Of a DNA stretch of 64,000 bases, positions 52,752 to 64,000 are shown piece by piece (position 1 is the first letter of the stretch; the number at the start of each line of letters is the position of its first letter). Location of the stretch: positions 8,713,158 through 8,777,157 of the forward strand of contig NC_040027.1 of assembly GCF_000972845.2 (NCBI RefSeq), written 5' to 3'. Position numbers and translations under genes: made by a program. A model generated the notes under the pieces. That model was not told where the DNA came from. It searched no databases and was given only the letters and a program-made list of their open reading frames with translations. Source of the DNA: Larimichthys crocea (taxonomy: Eukaryota; Chordata; Actinopteri; Sciaenidae).

Positions 52752-55700
52752 CTGCAAGAGAGACAGAGAAGCATGTAAGATTTACTGTGGACCTGAAGTG
52801 AGAAACATTTCCTAAAAGTGTTGAATACAGAACAATTAAAACCAATTTCAGAGCGACCAACATAACCCTCCCATTATATAAGGTCACATTTGATCTCTTG
52901 GTTGTGGGTTGAGCAAAGTGATATGATGCATGAGATGTTTCAATAATATGTGTCAAAGAAAACATCGCTGAGGTTTTACAATCTTCCTCTGATCTGACAG
53001 TGTGGGCGAGGGATGTACGGGTGAAGGTCAACAGTCCTCCGCGGTTCTTCTGTAAGGATGAACATTCACCAGACATTCAATGTCCGCTGAGCACCCACGT
53101 TTGAACGCTCATTCAGATCCCTGGATGTTTGAATCCGATAATTCTAGAAATAAAAACCAGTCCGTGTATCCGATCAGTCTGAAATAATAAGCTAATGGAA
53201 GTTTTAGTTTGATTCGGTTGATTGACCTTGAACTTTAATCACACTCTGATTCTGATTGTTCAACATTGATTGGTGCAGGAAATATCTAATGTTTGTTTTT
53301 CAGCACAGTCTCATTTTAATCCAGTGAAAAGAGCTCAGACGAAAACACGTTTAAAAAATATATTGCTTTATCTTCTGCAAACCATGCATCATATAAAACA
53401 TATCTGAATAAAAATATTTTTCTCCTCTCAGCCTTTTAGAACACTGTGTAATATCTCAAGTGTGATAGCAGAACGTCTGATTTTAAAACAGGGATTTTTC
53501 ATGCATATGTAAGCAGCTCGGATTATATAAGTAACAATCGCCAAATGTTTCATTTATTCTCTGACACAAACACTAATGGTAAATCAAAATTCCTGAGATT
53601 GTTTGTGGAAAAAGGAGCAGATGGAGCGCATGACGAGAATATAATGTCGTAAATCAGTCTTTTACTTTCTTTGTTCCACATCTGTCACACTTCTGAATCC
53701 TCTTTTGTTCTCCAGCGGAGTTAGCAGTTTTGTTCTTGCGGCCGTGTGCAGCTGCTAAATTAATTTAGGGGAAATAATGGTGCATGTATAAGTAATTTAC
53801 ATTCAAAAGCATATTTTTGAAGGAGGGAAAAATAACATTTGTCCAAACAGTTGTTTGGCTAAATAATAGCTGGGCTGCATCGTGTGTGCGGCACTGGGGA
53901 TTGTAACTTTAATGATGAATATTAGATCAAAGCCATTAAAAAGTTTCTTTCCACAACTTCACAAACTAGGTTTAGAACAAATATAAGGCATATTTCAGCA
54001 TTTCAAAATAAGTGTCTACCTCAGTACATTTTCCGGAGGGGCAATTTCCCTTTTTTGTTTCTCTCCTACAATGGGAACAAATACCACGGCAGTTTGTTGA
54101 CGATTCGTTCATCAAGCGTTTGATGAGACACGGTGATGAATGTCGAATGCATGTGATTGTACAGAGCGCTGACGCCAAAGGAGGACGGATGAAAGTAATT
54201 TGCAATAAATGTAACTGAAGAAACACTTTAACAGAATCAGACGGATGCTCTGAAAACGACATATTCAGTGCAGGAAAAGTCGAGTATTCTAAAAAGGACG
54301 ATCTTTGTTTGATCTGATGTGAAAGACACATTTTCAGACTGGAACTGGGGATGATATTCGTAAAATGTGCAGTTGATATATTGTGTTTAAAGGTCCAGTG
54401 CGAAGATTAGAAGAATAATATGCCAAAAATGGCATATAATATTCATAACTATGTCTTCATTGGTGTGTAATCACCTGAAAATAAGAACTGTTGGGTCTTC
54501 ATTGGTGTGTAATCACCTGAAAATAAGAACTGTTGGGTCTTTGTTACCCACAGCAAATGAGTCTGCCATGTTGGTCCACTATTTCTACAGTAGCCCAGAA
54601 CCGACAAACTGAACTGTAGGTCTAGGTCGCCACCATTGCAGTTTCTCCAACATGCTTAGAAGGCGAGGATGAGATGAGGATAAAACATGTACGTGGTATC
54701 TGCGATGTCACCGCTCAGTGTTGTGTCTCTGGCCTCTGCCACCGCCCAGCTAATCTAAAAAATGGATGGTTGTTGGACCTGAGGTGGGCTGAATGACGCC
54801 TGGGTGCTCAAACAAGCCACCTGGACCGGCATCCACCTGTCATTCATTGCACCAGGCTGTAAACATGTTTATTTCTGCTGTGAAGTTTGGGGATTTTAAT
54901 ATGGAGACCTACGGACACAATGGAAACTGCAATTTTTGTTGGTTTCACCGGAGATGAGGCAGTATTCAGTTGTTTGCAAGCTGCAAACTCGCTGATAGAT
55001 TCCACTACGTCTACCACAGTGGACCTTTCAAGGTTTTATGTTGTCAGACTTCACGAAACTTAAACATTTTGCTGCATTTGTTTAGCAGTGTGAACACAGG
55101 GGGTGAAAAAGAGCAGAATACTTTTCATTCCACCCGAGGAAAGTAAATAAGAAAAAAAAAAGTACACCTTCAAAATGTGAAGAAGAAATAGAGGCGGTAT
55201 AAAAGTGTTTTAACACAAGAGCTTTGAAGCAGCGAGTCTCGCTCATGCAATATTCCCACATCACAGTGAGTGTACAGTTGTTGTTGTGTTCAGCAGAGTG
55301 TGACGAGGACGGGGTAGAAAAAAAAAGAAAGGAAGCAGGAGAAAAAGACATTTTCTCAAATCATCAAATTTAAAAATCTGGTGACATTTTGTCAGAAGGC
55401 GCTCGATGTAACGTGTTAACAGTCTTAGCAGTACACAGCTTCTCTGAAACTCATCAGAGTCAGTTGTGCATATCTCACCTCCAGAGCGGAGGCTGTGCAC
55501 AGCGAGGGAGAGGAAGCTGTCCCGCCTTCACAAAGCGCATTGTGTCAGCAGGACATGTAAACTGTCATGGAGACGCAGTGTGCAGCGCGGGCCAGAGAGA
55601 AGCCGGGTGTTCACTCTGCAATCTGTTCGTTGTCTGTCAGCTCATTTCACACAGATCAATGCCGCACGCAAACTTTCTCCTTCTGCCGCAGATTCCATTT

Positions 55701-58700
55701 TCACTAGTGAGCAAAACTTTTTTTTTTTTTTTTCCATTAGAGGCAACATTTATTAACTGAACTGAAAAAAAACACATTGGTTGTTTTGTGCAGCTGTTCT
55801 GATACATTGTATTCACACAGTGCAGAAAAACATGATGTCCTTACTGTCAAAGACTGTACTTGAAAGTTACAATAGAAGCTCCAAAATGGATTTCTGGCAT
55901 TAAGTGACAAATAATATTTTTCATAAAGGCTCACTAAGGTCACCGCACTGTGGAATTTTTCTTTTTTTTATTCAGCAGAAGGAAATTGTGCATTTTAATG
56001 CAGCTGGACAAAGTCAAACTCATAATTCACCAATCTTCGCCCTCAGTTCTGATAATATGAAGCAGCAGACTCTTCTTCAGATCACTTGAGAGCAGCAGGT
56101 TATATCACAGCAGGATCCAAAATATCCACTTTAAGCATTTACTTTGATCGCTCCCACTGCATTTACCGCTCTCCGTAAATTCGCTCCGCCCGGCTCAGGG
56201 GTTGAAAAATACTGAATACTAGATTTGCTGCACATTGTGCTTTAGTCACTTATTATTTCATCATTTAATTTCATCATTGTCATTTTTCTGTGGAGCCCTA
56301 AGACACAAAAGGGAGATATTTACTAAGCCTGTTGCAAATTGCCGCGATGGCCGCAAACGTTGCATCACTGCATTTTTATTTTTTTGTCATTGAGCTGTCT
56401 CTTAACAAAGACTACACATGTAAACGAGCTCTGATTACATAAAGCGCCGCTGCAGAAAGTTGAATCTGATGTCACTCTGTTTTGACTTTGTGTTGCGTTT
56501 GTCTGGGGAGCTGCTGCTGCTGCTGCTGTTGAACGGCATTATGCCTTCAAAATAAAAGAGCCATCATTTATGACATTACTAAGAAGGGACAAATGATGAC
56601 ACACCCTTCAGAAAATGACAAACAGCAGACTATTTAAGCTATACTAAAAGAAAAAAATGTCATTGATTGAGTTGAGAAATCGATGATCAATATGGGAGAT
56701 TGGTAAAACTCCAGATCACAGCCTGCTCTGTACTGTAAATGCAGTGACAGGTAGAAAGAACCTGCAGGAAACAAAAAGGTGCAGCCGTGTGAAAGATGAC
56801 AGGGTGTTACATTTCTGTTCTCGTGACTGTGTTGTTGAGCGGAGAGCTTTACTGAAGTCATTTTGCAATGCATGTTTTAATTTGCATTCTGCCTCTCTCT
56901 CTCTCTCTCCCTTACTGTGTCTGAATATCGTCATCACTCCGTGTGCATCCGGCGACAGTGCAGCAGATTTTTTTTACTCCTGCTGACTTTAAATTTCACC
57001 GTTCGAAACCGCTCCCTCTAAACAGTCTTAAAATAAACTTTCCAGGGGTTTGTTGTTGTTGTTGTTGGTGTTTTTCTTCCAGTTTACTGGCAGGTAGATT
57101 CTCCATTCTGACTATAGGTAAATAATGAATAATGTAACCTGTTTGGCACCTAAATACTGCTGTAAATCCTCAGTAAGCATCCCATAAAAAAATGTGCACC
57201 AACTCTGTGGCTCACTGCCTGTTGTGCTGCATGCCAAAATCTTGGTATCTGCTTAAAAAAACTTGTTGAGGCTCTGAATAATGTTGTGTTTGAATGAATG
57301 ATGGTGGTGGGCAATGGGAGACTGTAGGTGCAGCTACAAAATCACGATGCAGGGGATGAAGATTTGCATCAAGTCAGAGTCTGCACACGATAGGACAAAC
57401 ACAAAAAATAGATGATGATGATGATGGTGATGATGATGATGCTGAAGGTGGTGATGATCTACTGAGGAGAAGTTTTTTGTCTTTCATCACAGGCCAGTTA
57501 ACCAACAGGAAAATCTCCCAAACTTAGCATATTCTCTTAAAACACTGCACAGTTTAATTTCACAGGAGGATAGCTTTGATTTCCTGGATGTAAGGAGGCC
57601 GGGGCTGGGAGTGATGCCAAGTCATCAGGTGTGACACTATAGCTCACTTCAGTAGGACCTCAGTCGAATATCAAAGCACTAATACATTGTGTGTGTGTTA
57701 TTAGCATAATGCCTAGTTTGGGGGATAACAAAGCGCTGCGCACAGAGTGTGCTAAAGAAAATAAATGAGCAGTGGCGTTCACAGCTTGCTTGAAAGAACT
57801 TGTGATGTAGCTGCAGGCTCTGGAAATCTTTGCTCATTTTCACACGTATGCACACACACACACACAGACACACACACACGTCCGCATCAACAGAAAGGTC
57901 AGCAGTTATACTTATCGCTTTCTCACCTCTCCCTCAGCATAATAATTCTGGGCTGAGTTCGACACCTCTTGCTGAGGGTGAAGAGCTTGTTGGCGATGCG
58001 CTGCGCTTTGCTCAGCAGCTGCTGGTTGCTCAGCTCCAGCTGTTTGTAGCGCTGGTGAACCGTCGGCTCCATCTTCCAGAAGTACTGAATGGCGGACGTG
58101 TTCAGGGCGTAGAACGTGGGAAGCCGTCGGACGAAGTTCTGAAACTCATCTGGAAGGCAGAGACAGATGCGAGATCAACACCCTTTCTTTTTATCACAGG
58201 CCAAACTAACTCTCAATCGAGTCAGACCAAATGAGAGAATCAGTTTGCAGAGGCTGCAGAGGAAACTGAATGTGATGTTGTTTGACGCATATGCTGATGG
58301 AGAAAGGCAGAGCTAAATACGCAGGTGTGAGATCCGATTTTCTTTAAAATTCCATTAACGAACAGCCGACAGCTTTTCCTCGACTAGTCCGAGTCTCTCT
58401 GTGAGAAATAGACAACGAGCTCTGGTGGATAAAATCTCAGAGCTGCACAATGCACAGAACAGATGAAATTTTCAAGGCATTCAGTAACAACAACATCATC
58501 GCCGTAACCATGATTGGTTGAATGGAAAATCTATACAAGTGCAACAACTGATGAGAAAACGACTGCGCTGTTTGTAATTAGTCAACATTATCTTGATAAC
58601 GCAGCATCTGATTAGAAAACCAATTAAGTGTCAATGGCTTCCCAAGTGATTATGCAAGATGTATTACATGTTCCTGTGAAATTAATAAGTTGATTAAACA

Positions 58701-58881
58701 GCTTGTAATAAAATATAATAAAAGGGTATTTGGGGGTGCTTTCCATGGCCTACATTTTTGAAATGAGAGAGATCCTCCTGAGAAGATCCGTCGATGTTTG
58801 CTCATTTGATTTCACATGTTGGGTAAAGATGATCCCTGTTGACTGATCATGGCATGCATCCATCCATCTATCCATCTATCC

Positions 58882-58954
<73 letters not shown>

Positions 58955-61900
58955 CTCATTTATTTATTGATATATTATTTCCATAATCGAAACATCACCT
59001 GCGTACCAAAAAGTTCAACCAGGAGCAATTAAAGAAACAATAAGAAATTAAGAAAAAGACAAATTATTTGTTATTGAAGTATCATCAGGCGCGGTCTATA
59101 CGTGTGTTTTTAAATGGACTCATCAGTGTGGTGACTTTGAAACGTATCGTACGTGATCTCTGTGAATTTGCCGCGTGTACGTCAGCTGCTCTCTGCTCAT
59201 GGAGGAGATATTAGTTCATAGGTTTCTTGGGTTATGGTGGAAAATGCAAGTTCCTGCTGAACTAGACCATTATTCCATCACCAAGACAACGATAACCTCA
59301 TCCCCAGAAACCCACTCTGTCTACCCACCATTATTATCTTGTCATCCAGTGAAACCAGGGGAAGGTAACAGCACTTTAAAAATAGAAGAAGCTGTCAAGA
59401 TTCGGAGGAGCACAAGGACGGACACTTTCCGGGCATTATTGAAAACAACATGGCTGTCAGAGGGAGGATATTTTTTGAAATGCTAAATTATGAGGTCGCA
59501 ATTAATACATGATGATGATGAGCAATATTATTTTTGCAAAATATTGAAACACATTTTGATCAGCACCTGTTTCACGATGCTATTTTCAAAGTTAAGATTC
59601 TGATCCTGCTCGTGTTTTTATTAAAGCGTACCACACTCAGTGGAAATCATGTCCGCCATCAGCTGACTGTGGAATCCTCATTTAACAATCAGCGGTGATT
59701 AATAATCTCGCTCCTCTGCTGCTGCTGATGTTAGTTGTTCTCTATTAGATCCAATATACAGGTGGATCCCCTGGGGGATTTCAAGGGAACTTACTTATTT
59801 TTCTTTATTTAATACAGCACTGCGACTGCGGATTCTCAGGGCACCTTGCTGCTTAAGTTATTGCCAGCTGTGTGCTAATCAAGTTGCCCTTAGTACAGAA
59901 GCATGTAGCCGGTAATAACACACTCAAAGGAAAAGCTTAAGGCAGGGCTGAAACAGCTAGATGCCCTCACAGCCTGTGGATGCAGCTCGCAGTTTCAGTA
60001 ATGATGGGGACACAGAAGCAGAGCCATGTTGGAACACTCAGTAAAATACGTGATTCGCTGTCAGGGAGAAATTTTCGTATTACCAGTCAAAGGCTGTGCC
60101 ATGCTGCACGCCTGTTATTGATGAAATGACCTTGAACAAAGTGAAGACTGTTAACACAATGGTTAGCTGATAGCTGATGTGCCTGTTTTTTTCCCGTTAC
60201 CCTGATAATAAATGAGGTTAACGGAGTTTTACATCACAGGTTACATCATAGGCCACTAACAGATCACGGCAACCGTTTATTCCTGACAGCTCCTCCCACA
60301 GCACTGAGAAACCTTAATTTGACTGAATCACTGTTGACCCAGTCACATTACTGTAAATACTGTAAATACTATAAATACCCCTCTCTCACGTTGGACATCT
60401 GCAACACGCAATTCCTGCACGCAGACGCTCTCGAATGGCGTCAAGCCGCTGTTCTCTCTCTGTCCATACCTGTGACAGGTTTGTCAACCGTTAGAGATTT
60501 TTTCAGTGTTGTTTGGGCTGAGTCAGCGACGGCTTTAATATCTCTCGCTGCATTAGGCCACCGAGGGACATGTTGCCGATCAATAAGCAGATCTGCTTTA
60601 TAGCAGTATTGGATTTACAAGATTTTTTCCATCAATGTGATGAACTTTAATTTGTCAAACATTTAAAGGTCCAGTGTGTAACATTAAGCATCAGGAACGG
60701 GGATATGCACATCACCTGAAAGTTTCCGTTACCTTAAAATGAGACTTTTGTATCTACAGACACTGTCGGTCCTCGTCCATGTTGAAGCAGCATGTTTCTA
60801 TATTAAAACCGGAACGGACACACTGACTCTGGGGCCTTTTTGTGTTTTTTCATGGCCACCATAGTTTCTCCTTCAAGCTTGGAAGGAAAGGGTCAGGCGA
60901 GCGGTTTGCAACCTGGTCCTTAAATTTGGTAGATTGCTCAACAAACATTTATTTCATTTATTTTTTTTAAAGTGATAAATAGTGTAAAGATCAAGAAAGT
61001 CCATGTCTGGAGGACGTTGTGCTGGATGCATGGACGAAACAAACACAAGACTCCTACCCAGCAGAGTGCTGTTTGTCCCGTCAAGAGAAACAAATATGCA
61101 CATAAATTAAGTAACATATATATGTTTGGTTAATTATGTAATGTGGTGTAAACTGTGTAGTTTTGGTGCCTAATTCTAATCAAACTGCAACCTTTTTACA
61201 ATATAAACCACATTTCTATCATTGCTACCATGACTACGAAGTGACTTTGGCTTTCTCTGAGTGCATTCGATGACACATTAAAAGCTTAAGAGGCATTACA
61301 TTACATTACAGTGAAATGTACTTAATTCATCATTGAACTTTAAAATATCATTTAACATGACGATGGTGTCTGCCATGCCACTTTTTAGTTTATCCATATT
61401 GTTCACCCTTACTGAGGTGTTGAGTAATAGCTGCAACAGCCAACCATAAAGAAATGTCAAAGGGTTTTACATGTATGGAAAGGACAAACATTCTGCTGTC
61501 GAGACCACATCGAACTCTGGGACCTCTGAAATGACTTGGATGTGATGGACTTTCCTCAGTTAATGGGAATGGGAGGTTCTTCTCTGTTCTTTTCGTATCT
61601 CTTTGCAAGATGCTGCTTTAAAAATTGCTCGTCTGTGTACTGATGAATTCCAATTACATGGATTGGATGCAATTGTCCCTCGTTTTCTTTGCCCGTCAGC
61701 TGCTCTAACAATAGGGTCTAATTTGCCGTCAGTGGGAGGGTCACACTCATTGAAAAAATAAAAAGGGAAAACACTGACCTGACTCCTCAAACTCTTGGTT
61801 GGCCATGTTCCAGGTGTCTCGGATTTTCAGCAAACTGACTTCCATAGCCCTCAGATCCACCTCGGGGCAATTACACTGTGGGTAGTCCTCGGCGCACTGG

Positions 61901-62546
61901 CACCAGCAGTCATTGTTCCGGCACACAAACTGGCCTTCCTCATTACAACCAATGTAGCTGAGAGCTGCCTGCACAAACCTGGCCCTCAGGTATTCTGGCA
62001 GAATGGCCTGAAGACCTGCAGCAAGAAGAAAAAAGACGAACACAAACATACGGATGAATGAAGCGGGAGCTGTGAGTACTTTTGTTACTGCATGGCTGCT
62101 GTGCACTAGATCTGTAAATCACTGAAGGCCGCAACTCTTTTTTTTTTATTTGTTTGTCTGACATATGCTTGGCGTCACAAGCAATATGCTGAGATTCACT
62201 TTAAGTTTTATTTTTACTGCACAGTTGTGCTACTTTTGTTCTGAATCATTACTGTCTGGGATTCACTTCAGAACTCTGCAAGCATGCATGAACAAAAAAA
62301 AAAAAATAAATAAAAATCCAAAGAGTGATTGAAGCTAAATTCATCCTGACACTCTCATGCTGCAGTTATAAGCTCGCCAGAGAACAGACACTGTGACAAT
62401 TCCATCAGAAATTGGGGGAGTTCAATTATGGATGGCCAACCTTGCAAATGAATCTTGTTTTCGGGGCTCTGAACCAAAACGGAGCTGACAGAGTCGAGGT
62501 TGTCATAGTTACTGCATCCAAGAGGGCCCGTCCTTGTTTCGGTCAC
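51635..62546 (-). CDS. brinp3: BRINP3-like protein, C-terminal 560 residues (four exons, 5' part outside window)
   Basis: This is the 3' part of a BMP/retinoic-acid-inducible neural-specific protein gene. Exons are 62546-62441, 62015-61779, 58149-57927 and 52751-51635 on the minus strand. Each has AG acceptor and GT donor sites, and their phases (0/1/1/2) join without a frameshift into 561 codons including TAA. The product matches the BRINP region after the MACPF domain: a [18 protein letters not shown] stretch, a cysteine-rich EGF-like segment, a second cysteine-rich segment, then the long conserved C-terminal domain ending in TTKLCS. Phrases such as [14 protein letters not shown] and [11 protein letters not shown] fit BRINP3 better than BRINP1 or BRINP2, as I remember those proteins. 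Human BRINP3 is 766 residues, so about 205 N-terminal residues, including signal peptide and MACPF domain, are missing to the right. BRINPs are neuronal glycoproteins linked to cell-cycle suppression. Teleosts carry several brinp3 copies, and which one this is cannot be decided here. Confidence 0.93.
54454..54537. repeat. 42-base tandem duplication
   Basis: Two exactly repeated 42-base units (tcttcattggtgtgtaatca start) lie head to tail inside the TIR element 54389-55028. Identity is perfect as far as I can see, so the duplication is recent. Confidence 0.9.
54765..54935 (-). repeat. reverse-orientation copy of the 44.4 kb percomorph repeat, nested
   Basis: On the minus strand it reads cagcagaaataaacatgttt acagcctgg, then ggtggcttgtttgagcaccc and gcgtcattcagcccacct, which align with 44537-44765. 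The middle portion is deleted. It is nested within the TIR element 54389-55028, so it inserted later. Confidence 0.7.
56892..56911. repeat. (CT)n microsatellite
   Basis: About nine to ten CT units in the brinp3 intron. Confidence 0.85.
57411..57458. repeat. (GAT)n imperfect microsatellite
   Basis: GAT units with interruptions (ggt, gct) in the brinp3 intron. Confidence 0.85.
57846..57880. repeat. CA-rich imperfect microsatellite beside exon C
   Basis: CA units with one GA interruption, starting about 45 bases beyond the donor site of exon C. Confidence 0.85.
57927..58149 (-). CDS. brinp3: brinp3 coding exon C (223 bp)
   Basis: It starts by completing an Asp codon across the junction ([13 protein letters not shown]) and ends LREG/R in phase 2 at a GTGAGA donor (57926-57921). 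The acceptor is ccttccag at 58150. The product is a 74-residue, largely helical, charged stretch (for example [20 protein letters not shown]) with one N-glycosylation sequon (NTSA). Position and phase match the BRINP linker between the two cysteine-rich parts. The plus strand is also open here, but that frame runs across the splice sites and has no family resemblance. Confidence 0.91.
58868..58952. repeat. (TATC)n tetranucleotide microsatellite
   Basis: About 20 TATC units with minor interruptions at the start (tatccatc). Confidence 0.95.
60665..60926 (+). mobile_element. TIR element copy, 3' end degraded
   Basis: It begins aaaggtccagtgtgtaacat and contains gtcctcgtccatgttgaagc, ccaccatagtttctccttca and agcggtttgcaacctggtcc. 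This is the same family as 54389-55028. The right terminal repeat is shortened, so the right end is approximate. Confidence 0.7.
61779..62015 (-). CDS. brinp3: brinp3 coding exon B, cysteine-rich EGF-like segment (237 bp)
   Basis: The exon encodes 79 residues from [13 protein letters not shown] to NQEFEES. It contains a dense cysteine cluster, [20 protein letters not shown], which corresponds to the EGF-like region of BRINPs. The acceptor is ttgctgcag at 62016 and the donor is GTCAGT at 61778-61773. The exon is phase 1 to phase 1. The intron to exon A is only 425 bp. The many cysteines imply disulphide bonding in the secretory pathway. Confidence 0.92.
62016..62440 (-). other. brinp3: brinp3 short intron between exons A and B
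   Basis: A 425 bp intron with a GTTGGC donor and a ttgctgcag acceptor. It includes an A-rich run near 62293-62306. Nothing else is recognised. Confidence 0.8.
62441..62546 (-). CDS. brinp3: brinp3 coding exon A (first exon in window, 106 bp)
   Basis: On the minus strand the exon follows a pyrimidine-rich acceptor (tttctttctttag) and begins [17 protein letters not shown]. It ends ENKIHLQ plus one base before a GTTGGC donor. It begins in phase 0 and ends in phase 1, so its last base plus GT of the next exon makes a glycine codon (HLQ-G-LQ), exactly as in BRINP family proteins. It covers the linker immediately after the MACPF domain. It has no initiator methionine, which must lie in exons beyond position 64000. 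Confidence 0.9.
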
Positions 62547-64000
62547 CTAAAGAAAGAAAAACAGGCACACAACAATAATCCATACTGAGAAAGAAACCCA
62601 CTAATGGCATTAAAGATACAGAGAGAGAGAGAGAGAGGAGGGGGATAACTGACAAGGGAGCACATGACTAAATGTCATGCAGAATAAGATTAATGACACG
62701 ATCTCCTCTTCTGAGAAACACAAAGTACATTACGCATTATTTAGACCCCTCCATTGTGCAAATCATATTTGGGGAATGACTTTGTAAGTCTGTGGTCGAG
62801 AAATTGAGTTGCGATAAGGATCCCCGGAGTAAAAGCGTAATGAGTCTTCTGTCAAATCTACTGTAACTCCGCATTGTGTTTACCCATTACAATGCCCGCC
62901 GACACCCGTAACATGCTAAAATCCATTGTGATGCCAGTGTAAGCATGTCCTATTCAATTAAACATGCACCTGAGGATTTGTGTAATTGCAACATTGTTAC
63001 AGGACTACACGGGCTGGAATGTGATGAGAGGATTGGCTGCAGAGCCGCTCCTCTTAAAAGACAGCAACCGATGTAGCGTTGCTCTCCGATAACATCATCC
63101 CACAATGGACATTACTGAACCACTCTCCATGTTTTCCTCTTCCTTGTTAAACCCCTGCCTACATTACCCACAATGAAACTCTAACTGCAGCAAATTCAGT
63201 CAGAGTTTCCGGTGTGTTCTGCCAGTAGTGGTTAAAGTAGACTTGATCTGGCATGTTCTCTTTCTGGCTGCACACTATCAGAATGTTTTTTTGCATTTTT
63301 TAACGGCTACAGTTAGCACTAACACCTCTCAGCATGAAGGTTCTCTGTTAAAACCAGCTCGCTGGGACCTTTGCACGTTCTCCACCTGTCTCAGGTGTAC
63401 CCAGCCTCGCATCGGTTGGCTCTTTGACCCTCACCAACCGCTAAAGGACAGCTAATTGCACTAGCTTTGCTAAAAACAATGAATTACAATGTCCCCGCGT
63501 GCCAAATGGCCCTTGTTGTTATCTATCATTACCATGTAGCTTCTTGCATAAAATTGAACTAAATTGCGGCTACAACTGTTTGTAGAGTGCAACTGGTGAC
63601 TCAAAGCTGCAACACCTTTTCTAACAATCGTTTTTTTGACTTTTTATTCATGCCTCTATTTTTCAAATCAGTGACGCACGGCAGAAAGCTCTGTCAAATG
63701 TGCATGATGTGCGTACAAATGCTTTCTGGTCATTTTGGTGCACCTGTGGCGGAGTTGAACAATGGGGACAACAATGGGATTATTACTGCTGGTAGGTGTG
63801 ATTACTTTAATCACAACCAATCAAGTCACCTTGACGGAGAGAGAATGGCGAAGGGTGGATTTCAACACAAAAACTTTTCCCCTGAGGAAATTGATGTGGC
63901 TGCTTGAGTCTCCACAAGAGAAATCAGGGGTTGGAGGATATTAAATTACTGCAGCTTGAGAGGAGGAAACACATTTGGTTAGCATGAGAGTTTCTCTATG
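62547..64000 (-). other. brinp3: brinp3 upstream intron sequence to window edge
   Basis: I saw no MACPF exon or initiator here, so the sequence is taken as part of the large intron upstream of exon A. A GA microsatellite lies at 62620-62642. The block 62730-63000 is not repeat-like and could be conserved non-coding DNA, but that cannot be tested here. Confidence 0.55.
62620..62642. repeat. (GA)n microsatellite
   Basis: About ten GA units in intronic sequence upstream of exon A. Confidence 0.85.

Larger units (their letters stand above)
54389..55028. mobile_element. non-autonomous TIR element, interrupted by another repeat
   Basis: It starts aaaggtccagtg at 54389 and ends cacagtggaccttt at 55028, giving terminal inverted repeats of about 12 bases with one or two mismatches. 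Inside, gtctgccatgttggtccact and tctacagtagcccagaaccg match a common percomorph short TIR element. A 42-base tandem duplication lies at 54454-54537. A reverse copy of the 44405-44890 repeat family sits inside at about 54765-54935. No transposase is present. The superfamily is not certain. Confidence 0.7.
52752..57926 (-). other. brinp3: brinp3 intron between exons C and D
   Basis: A 5.2 kb intron bounded by GTGAGA and an AG acceptor. It contains a nested repeat insertion (54389-55028), a GAT-rich microsatellite (57411-57458), a TC run (56892-56911) and a poly-T tract near 55719-55733. Small open frames in it show no family resemblance. Confidence 0.8.
58150..61778 (-). other. brinp3: brinp3 intron between exons B and C
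   Basis: A 3.6 kb intron bounded by GTCAGT and a ccttccag acceptor. It holds the TATC microsatellite at 58868-58952 and a partial TIR element copy at 60665-60926. No other exon is visible. Confidence 0.8.

Noticed and set aside
52403..52801. 132-codon plus-strand frame opposite the last brinp3 exon
   Set aside because: It is the antisense shadow of the GC-rich, conserved coding exon, is made of A, V and G-rich words and crosses the splice acceptor.
57830..58234. 134-codon plus-strand frame over exon C
   Set aside because: It begins in a CA repeat (HTHTH) and runs antisense through a confirmed exon.
58868..58952. TATC array considered as a structured repeat system
   Set aside because: It is a simple tetranucleotide microsatellite without spacers, so it is not a CRISPR-like or other spaced array.
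63587..63907. 106-codon plus-strand frame near the right edge
   Set aside because: It has no recognised domain and no splice or promoter context, and it lies within the presumed brinp3 intron on the opposite strand.

Overview
This 64 kb window is vertebrate nuclear DNA, most likely from a spiny-rayed (percomorph) teleost fish. The evidence is split coding exons with GT/AG introns, abundant CA/GT and TATC microsatellites, fish-type non-LTR retrotransposon remnants, a tRNA-derived SINE and several high-copy short interspersed fish repeats. There are no operons, bacterial genes, CRISPR arrays or phage signals. Repeat families were recognised from memory of their consensus sequences, without a database search.

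Only one protein-coding gene is supported. The minus strand from 62546 down to 51635 carries the last four coding exons of a BRINP-family gene, best matching BRINP3 (FAM5C). BRINPs are secreted or endoplasmic-reticulum glycoproteins with an N-terminal MACPF domain, expressed mainly in neurons. The four exons total 1683 bp and join in frame to encode the C-terminal 560 residues. The signal peptide and MACPF domain lie beyond the right edge. Introns 52752-57926, 58150-61778 and 62016-62440 hold a nested repeat insertion, microsatellites and a second copy of a TIR element.

The left 51 kb (1 to about 50.8 kb) looks like a gene desert downstream of this gene. It contains degraded transposable elements: an L2-type LINE 3' part on the minus strand near 13.2-13.8 kb, another LINE remnant at 18.2-18.7 kb, a LINE tail at 9.7 kb and a SINE at 10.4 kb. 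It also holds three pieces of a fish GGCGGCACGGTGG-type repeat, two possible solo LTRs (45.5-46.2 and 47.4-47.7 kb), an inverted-repeat pair around 34.3 and 36.0 kb, and a diverged direct repeat at 39.4 and 41.1 kb.

The most conspicuous structural feature is a near-identical duplication of about 3.5 kb (20.6-24.4 kb and 24.56-28.08 kb). The copies are separated by a 10-N gap and a homopolymer-filled block of implausible sequence (23703-24090). I read this as a false duplication or assembly error rather than biology. I found no convincing new biological system. The inverted-repeat pair, the LTR-like promoter cassette and the unexplained minus-strand reading frame at 41.1-41.3 kb deserve checking.
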